Below are positions 54,385 through 57,757 of a stretch of 57,757 nucleotides of DNA, in pieces (position 1 is the first letter of the stretch; each line of letters begins with the position of its first letter). The stretch is from Blastococcus sp. (lineage in GTDB: Bacteria > Actinomycetota > Actinomycetes > Mycobacteriales > Geodermatophilaceae): positions 1 to 57,757 of the forward strand of contig JAODNN010000086.1 of the NCBI GenBank assembly GCA_025465355.1. The letters run 5' to 3'. Under the pieces are notes generated by a model that saw only the letters and a list, made by a program, of their open reading frames with translations, had not been told where the DNA came from and did no database searches. The position numbers and the translations under genes are program-made.

Positions 54385-57300
54385 TCAGGTCGACGCGCCG
54401 GGGGCGTTCTCGATGGGCCGGTCGGCATAGGAGGCCCACAGCTCCGCGTAGGTGCCGCCGGCCGTCAGCAGTTCCTCATGCGTGCCGTCCTCGACGAGGC
54501 GGCCGCCGTCGAGGACCAGGATCCGGTCGGCACGCGCAGCGGTCGTGAGCCGGTGGGCGACGACGATCGTCGTCCGCTTCCGGGTGAGCTCCGCGGTCGC
54601 GCGGGCGACGACGGCGTCACTGGCGAGGTCCAGGGCCGCGGTCGCCTCGTCCAGGAGCAGGATGTCGGGCTCGACCAGCTCCGCGCGGGCCAGCGCGACG
54701 AGTTGGCGCTGGCCGGCGGACAGGCCGTGGCCGCGTTCCCCCACGGGGTGGTCATAGCCCCCCGGAAGAGCCTCGATCGCCTCGTGCGCGCCGACTGCCC
54801 GGGCCGCCGCGACGATCTCGGCCCTCGAGGCCTCCGGCCGCCCGTAGGCGATCGCCTCGGCGACCGTGCCGGGGGAGAGGTAGGGCTCCTGGGGCACCAG
54901 CCCCAGCCGTCGCCGATAGCTGCCCAGGTCCAGGTGCCGGAGGTCCTGGCCGTCGGCGAGCACCGCCCCTCCGGTGGGGTCGTAGAACCGGGCCACGAGC
55001 TTCACGACGGTCGACTTGCCGGCGCCGGTCTCCCCGACGAGCGCGACCGTCTCCCCGGCCGCCACCTGTATCCGCAGGCCCGAGAGGACGTCGGTCTGCG
55101 TCCCGGCGTAGCGGAAGTCGACGCCGTCGAGGGCGAGGTCACCGGCCAGCCGCGTCACCCCTCGCGGGTCGGCTGCCAGCGGCGTGCTCGTCGGGATGCG
55201 GAGCAGCTCACGCAGTCGCGCCAGACCGACGGATGCCTGCTGATAGCCGTCGAACACCTGCGACAGTTGCTGTACCGGCACCAGGAAGGCCTCGAGGTAC
55301 AGCAGGAAGGCGATGAGCTCGCCGGCGGTCAGCGTCCCGTCGCGCAGCCGGCCCGCACCGAGCCCGAGGACGAGCGCGCCGGCGAGGTCGCTGATCAGCA
55401 CGATGAACGGGAAGTAGGCGGCCATCCGCCGCTGGGCGGTGATCCGCAGGTCCCGGTAGGTGCGGGAGTGATCGTCGAAGCGCCGGCGGTTGCGTTCCTC
55501 CCGCCCGTAGGCCTGCATCACCCGCAGCCCGGCGACGTCCTCCTGCAGCGCGGCATTGACCGCGCCGACGGCATCCCGCGCCTCCGTGTAGGCCGGCACG
55601 ACGGCGCGCCGGAACAGCACCGTCGCGGCTACCAGCAGCGGAAGCAGGGCGATCACCACGAGGGCGAGCGCTGTGTCGAGAAGGACCAGGGCGACCAGCA
55701 CGCCCACGACGGTCAGCGTGCTCACGACGAGGCTCGTCAGGCCCGACTGCAGGAAGCTCGACAGCGCATCGACGTCCGTCGTCATCCGCGTCATGATGCG
55801 GCCGGCCGGTTCGCGCTCGTAGTAGTCCAGCCCGAGCCGCTGCAGATGGGCGAACGTCTTGACCCGCAGCAGGTAGAGGAGCCGCTCGCCGGTGCGACCG
55901 GTGACCAGCAGTGCGGCCCAGCTGACCAACCAGGTCACGAGGACGACACTCAGCGCGAATGCACTGAGGCCGATCAACGTGGCGAGCGAGCCCTCGGCGA
56001 TGCCCCGGTCGATGCCGTTGCGGACGACGGCGGGGAGCAGCAGTTGGGCCAGCGCCTCCAGCGCCACCAGCCCGAGGCCGAGCAGGAGCCAGCGGCGGAC
56101 GGGCTGGATCAGGTGGCGGAGCCCGAACGTGGGGTCGGGGGAGTGGGCGAGGTCGTCCGGGATGTCGGGGGAGCCCACGGCCGGTGGCAGTGCCGCGACC
56201 CGCGTCAGGAGCTCAGGGTTCCCTGCGGCGGCGCCGGCGATGCCGCCGTCCCGGGCGAAGGTCTGCACGGAGGGACCACCGGTGGACAGGGCGATCGCTC
56301 GCCGGGTCGCGCTGATGCTCGCCGGTCGCTCACCGGCGTTGGCGGTGCCGACCGCGACGGGTTCGGCCGCCTCGGTGGGGGAGAAGAGCCTCCGGAACAA
56401 GGCACTGTCGCGTTCGAGCTCCTCGACGGTTCCGGTTGCCGCCACCCGCCCGCCGTCGAGGACGACCACCCGGTCGGCCAGTGCGAGGGTCGACCGGCGG
56501 TGCGCGATCAGGAGCGTCGTCCGAGCCGGTTGGTCACGTAGGCGGGCGTTGATCCGGGCCTCGACGCGGGGGTCGATCGCCGACGTGGCGTCGTCCAGAA
56601 CCAGCAGCCGGGGCGCGACGAGGAGGGCCCGTGCGAGCGACAGCCGCTGCCGCTGCCCGCCGGACAGGGTCAGGCCCTGCTCGCCGATGACGGTGTCGTA
56701 GCCGTGGGGGAGCAGACGGACGAAGCCGTCGGCCTCCGCGGTGACCGCCGCGGCCTCAACGGCCTCGCGGCCGGCGTCGGGCCGGCCGTAGGCGATGTTC
56801 CCCGCCACCGTGTCGGAGAACAGGAGGCTCTCCTGGAAGACGAACCCGATGCCCTGGCGGAGGCCGGCGGTGCGCACCTGCCGCACATCGACGCCGCCGA
56901 CCCGGACCGTGCCGCGCTGGGGGTCGTAGAAGCGGCCGAGCAGCTGGACGACGGTCGACTTGCCCGAGCCCGAGGAGCCGACGACGGCGACCGTCTCCCC
57001 GGGGGCGATGGTGAGGTTCAGCCCGTCCAGCACGGGGGTGCCGTCGTAGCCGAAGGTGACGTCGTCGAACTCCACGCCGAGCGGGCCGTCGGGGAGCTCG
57101 ACGGCGTCGGGTGACTCGTCGATCCCGGCCGGAAGGCGGAGAAGATCGTCGATGCGTTCGACGCCGGCCCTGGCCACCGGGCCCACCAGGAGGATCTCTG
57201 CGAGCAGCTCCGTGGCTCCGACCAACTGAACGAGGTAGCCGGAGAACGCCAGGAAGGTGCCCAGGGTGATCGAACCGGACAGGGCCAGCCAGCCGCCCAG

Positions 57301-57757
57301 CAGCAGCACCCCCACCTGGCCGAGTGACGGCAGGGCCCGCAACGCCGGTTCGTAGCGCGCCTGCATGCGGACGGTGCGAAGCCGGCTGGCGAACAGCCGC
57401 CGGGCGGAGTCCGCGAGCGCCGACAGCTCCCGGCCCTCCTGACCGAAGCCCTTCACCACCCGCACGCCGGTGACCGCCGCCTCGACCCGGCCGACCAGGG
57501 CGCCGGCCTGCTGCTGGGCGTCCCAGTTCGCGGGGAACAGCTCGTGCTGCGCGCGCCGGGACCGCCACCACAGAGCGGGAAGGACGGCGAGGGCGACCAG
57601 GGTGAGCAGAGGGGAGAGAACGGCCATGGCCACGACGGCGAAGGCGACCAGCAGCACGGCACTCAGCACCGAGGGGACCATGACGAGGACGCCGCCGATG
57701 ACCGCCAGATCGGTGATCGACCGGCTGACCGTCTGGCCGGTGTCCAGTGCGTCCTGA
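54385..57757 (-). CDS. Fused double ABC exporter (partial at window end)
   Basis: A single reading frame of at least 1124 codons joins two half-exporters: TMD1 (partial)-NBD1-TMD2-NBD2. NBD1 has GSSGSGKST, LSGGQRQR and Walker B LLVLDDATSAID, where Asp (56590-56592) replaces the catalytic Glu. NBD2 has GETGAGKST, LSAGQRQL and a complete LLLLDEATAALD. Asp in one Walker B with a changed signature in the other domain is the degenerate-site pattern of heterodimeric exporters such as TM287/288. The frame stays open to the window edge (QDALDTGQTVSRS), so the true start lies beyond. Substrate unknown, perhaps drugs or lipids. Confidence 0.9.
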   Translation of the reverse strand, partial: QDALDTGQTVSRSITDLAVIGGVLVMVPSVLSAVLLVAFAVVAMAVLSPLLTLVALAVLPALWWRSRRAQHELFPANWDAQQQAGALVGRVEAAVTGVRVVKGFGQEGRELSALADSARRLFASRLRTVRMQARYEPALRALPSLGQVGVLLLGGWLALSGSITLGTFLAFSGYLVQLVGATELLAEILLVGPVARAGVERIDDLLRLPAGIDESPDAVELPDGPLGVEFDDVTFGYDGTPVLDGLNLTIAPGETVAVVGSSGSGKSTVVQLLGRFYDPQRGTVRVGGVDVRQVRTAGLRQGIGFVFQESLLFSDTVAGNIAYGRPDAGREAVEAAAVTAEADGFVRLLPHGYDTVIGEQGLTLSGGQRQRLSLARALLVAPRLLVLDDATSAIDPRVEARINARLRDQPARTTLLIAHRRSTLALADRVVVLDGGRVAATGTVEELERDSALFRRLFSPTEAAEPVAVGTANAGERPASISATRRAIALSTGGPSVQTFARDGGIAGAAAGNPELLTRVAALPPAVGSPDIPDDLAHSPDPTFGLRHLIQPVRRWLLLGLGLVALEALAQLLLPAVVRNGIDRGIAEGSLATLIGLSAFALSVVLVTWLVSWAALLVTGRTGERLLYLLRVKTFAHLQRLGLDYYEREPAGRIMTRMTTDVDALSSFLQSGLTSLVVSTLTVVGVLVALVLLDTALALVVIALLPLLVAATVLFRRAVVPAYTEARDAVGAVNAALQEDVAGLRVMQAYGREERNRRRFDDHSRTYRDLRITAQRRMAAYFPFIVLISDLAGALVLGLGAGRLRDGTLTAGELIAFLLYLEAFLVPVQQLSQVFDGYQQASVGLARLRELLRIPTSTPLAADPRGVTRLAGDLALDGVDFRYAGTQTDVLSGLRIQVAAGETVALVGETGAGKSTVVKLVARFYDPTGGAVLADGQDLRHLDLGSYRRRLGLVPQEPYLSPGTVAEAIAYGRPEASRAEIVAAARAVGAHEAIEALPGGYDHPVGERGHGLSAGQRQLVALARAELVEPDILLLDEATAALDLASDAVVARATAELTRKRTTIVVAHRLTTAARADRILVLDGGRLVEDGTHEELLTAGGTYAELWASYADRPIENAPGAST

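Noticed and set aside
1-57757. tRNA, rRNA, CRISPR arrays, insertion sequences or prophage
   Set aside because: No cloverleaf-like gene, spaced repeat array, transposase or phage protein was recognised on either strand by reading; a covariance-model scan would be needed to exclude small RNAs.

Overview
The window is high-GC actinobacterial chromosome (about 70% G+C by eye, strongly G/C-biased third positions, many GTG starts and 4-nt GTGA/ATGA gene overlaps). The set of families, the block matching Mycobacterium tuberculosis Rv1822-Rv1832, and an amber codon at the selenocysteine position of formate dehydrogenase all point to Geodermatophilaceae (Blastococcus, Geodermatophilus, Modestobacter or relatives). 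The assignment is inferred from gene content, not from a marker gene. I see no rRNA, tRNA, CRISPR array, phage or intact insertion sequence.

Region 1 (1-12.3 kb): mixed accessory and envelope genes. These are a Cys-less carboxymuconolactone-decarboxylase-fold protein, a lipoprotein/DUF2252 pair, two divergent membrane alpha/beta-hydrolase paralogues, a CPBP protease, a three-helix-bundle protein, a SulP transporter interrupted by one in-frame TAG, a diacylglycerol-kinase-family lipid kinase, an AraC regulator and a solo LuxR-type HTH protein.

Region 2 (12.3-25.3 kb): a sugar island. It holds a 5'-truncated GH43 remnant, two LacI regulators, a phytanoyl-CoA-dioxygenase-like enzyme, a UlaG-like metallo-hydrolase, D-galactonate dehydratase (dgoD), a complete galactofuranose-type ABC importer (ytfQ-ytfR-ytfT-yjfF order), a 6-phospho-3-hexuloisomerase-like SIS protein and a uridine-kinase-like sugar kinase. 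Related LacI-type operators precede both regulators, the binding protein and the kinase, so the island is probably one regulon.

Region 3 (25.4-31.1 kb): a three-gene formate dehydrogenase operon (catalytic subunit, 4Fe-4S subunit, NrfD-type membrane anchor) whose reading frames overlap by 4 nt. The catalytic subunit is read through a TAG at codon 196, where homologues have selenocysteine. A hairpin with loop GGTCT follows at the same spacing as in E. coli fdhF. This is the outstanding feature of the window: UAG-encoded selenocysteine. TAG is an ordinary stop in at least six other genes here, so decoding must depend on the SECIS.

Region 4 (31.4-44.5 kb): small conserved proteins and an EF-G2 paralogue, then the actinobacterial block CDP-alcohol phosphatidyltransferase / DUF881 / small basic protein / DUF881 / gcvH / GarA-like FHA / MerR / bifunctional nuclease / MerR / gcvP.

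Region 5 (44.7-57.8 kb): a spermidine-synthase-like membrane protein, pantothenate kinase (coaA), a GNAT protein, an SDR with Arg in place of the catalytic Lys, a PEBP protein, a beta-phosphoglucomutase/GH65 phosphorylase pair, an M50-type membrane protease, and a two-in-one ABC exporter cut by the window end.
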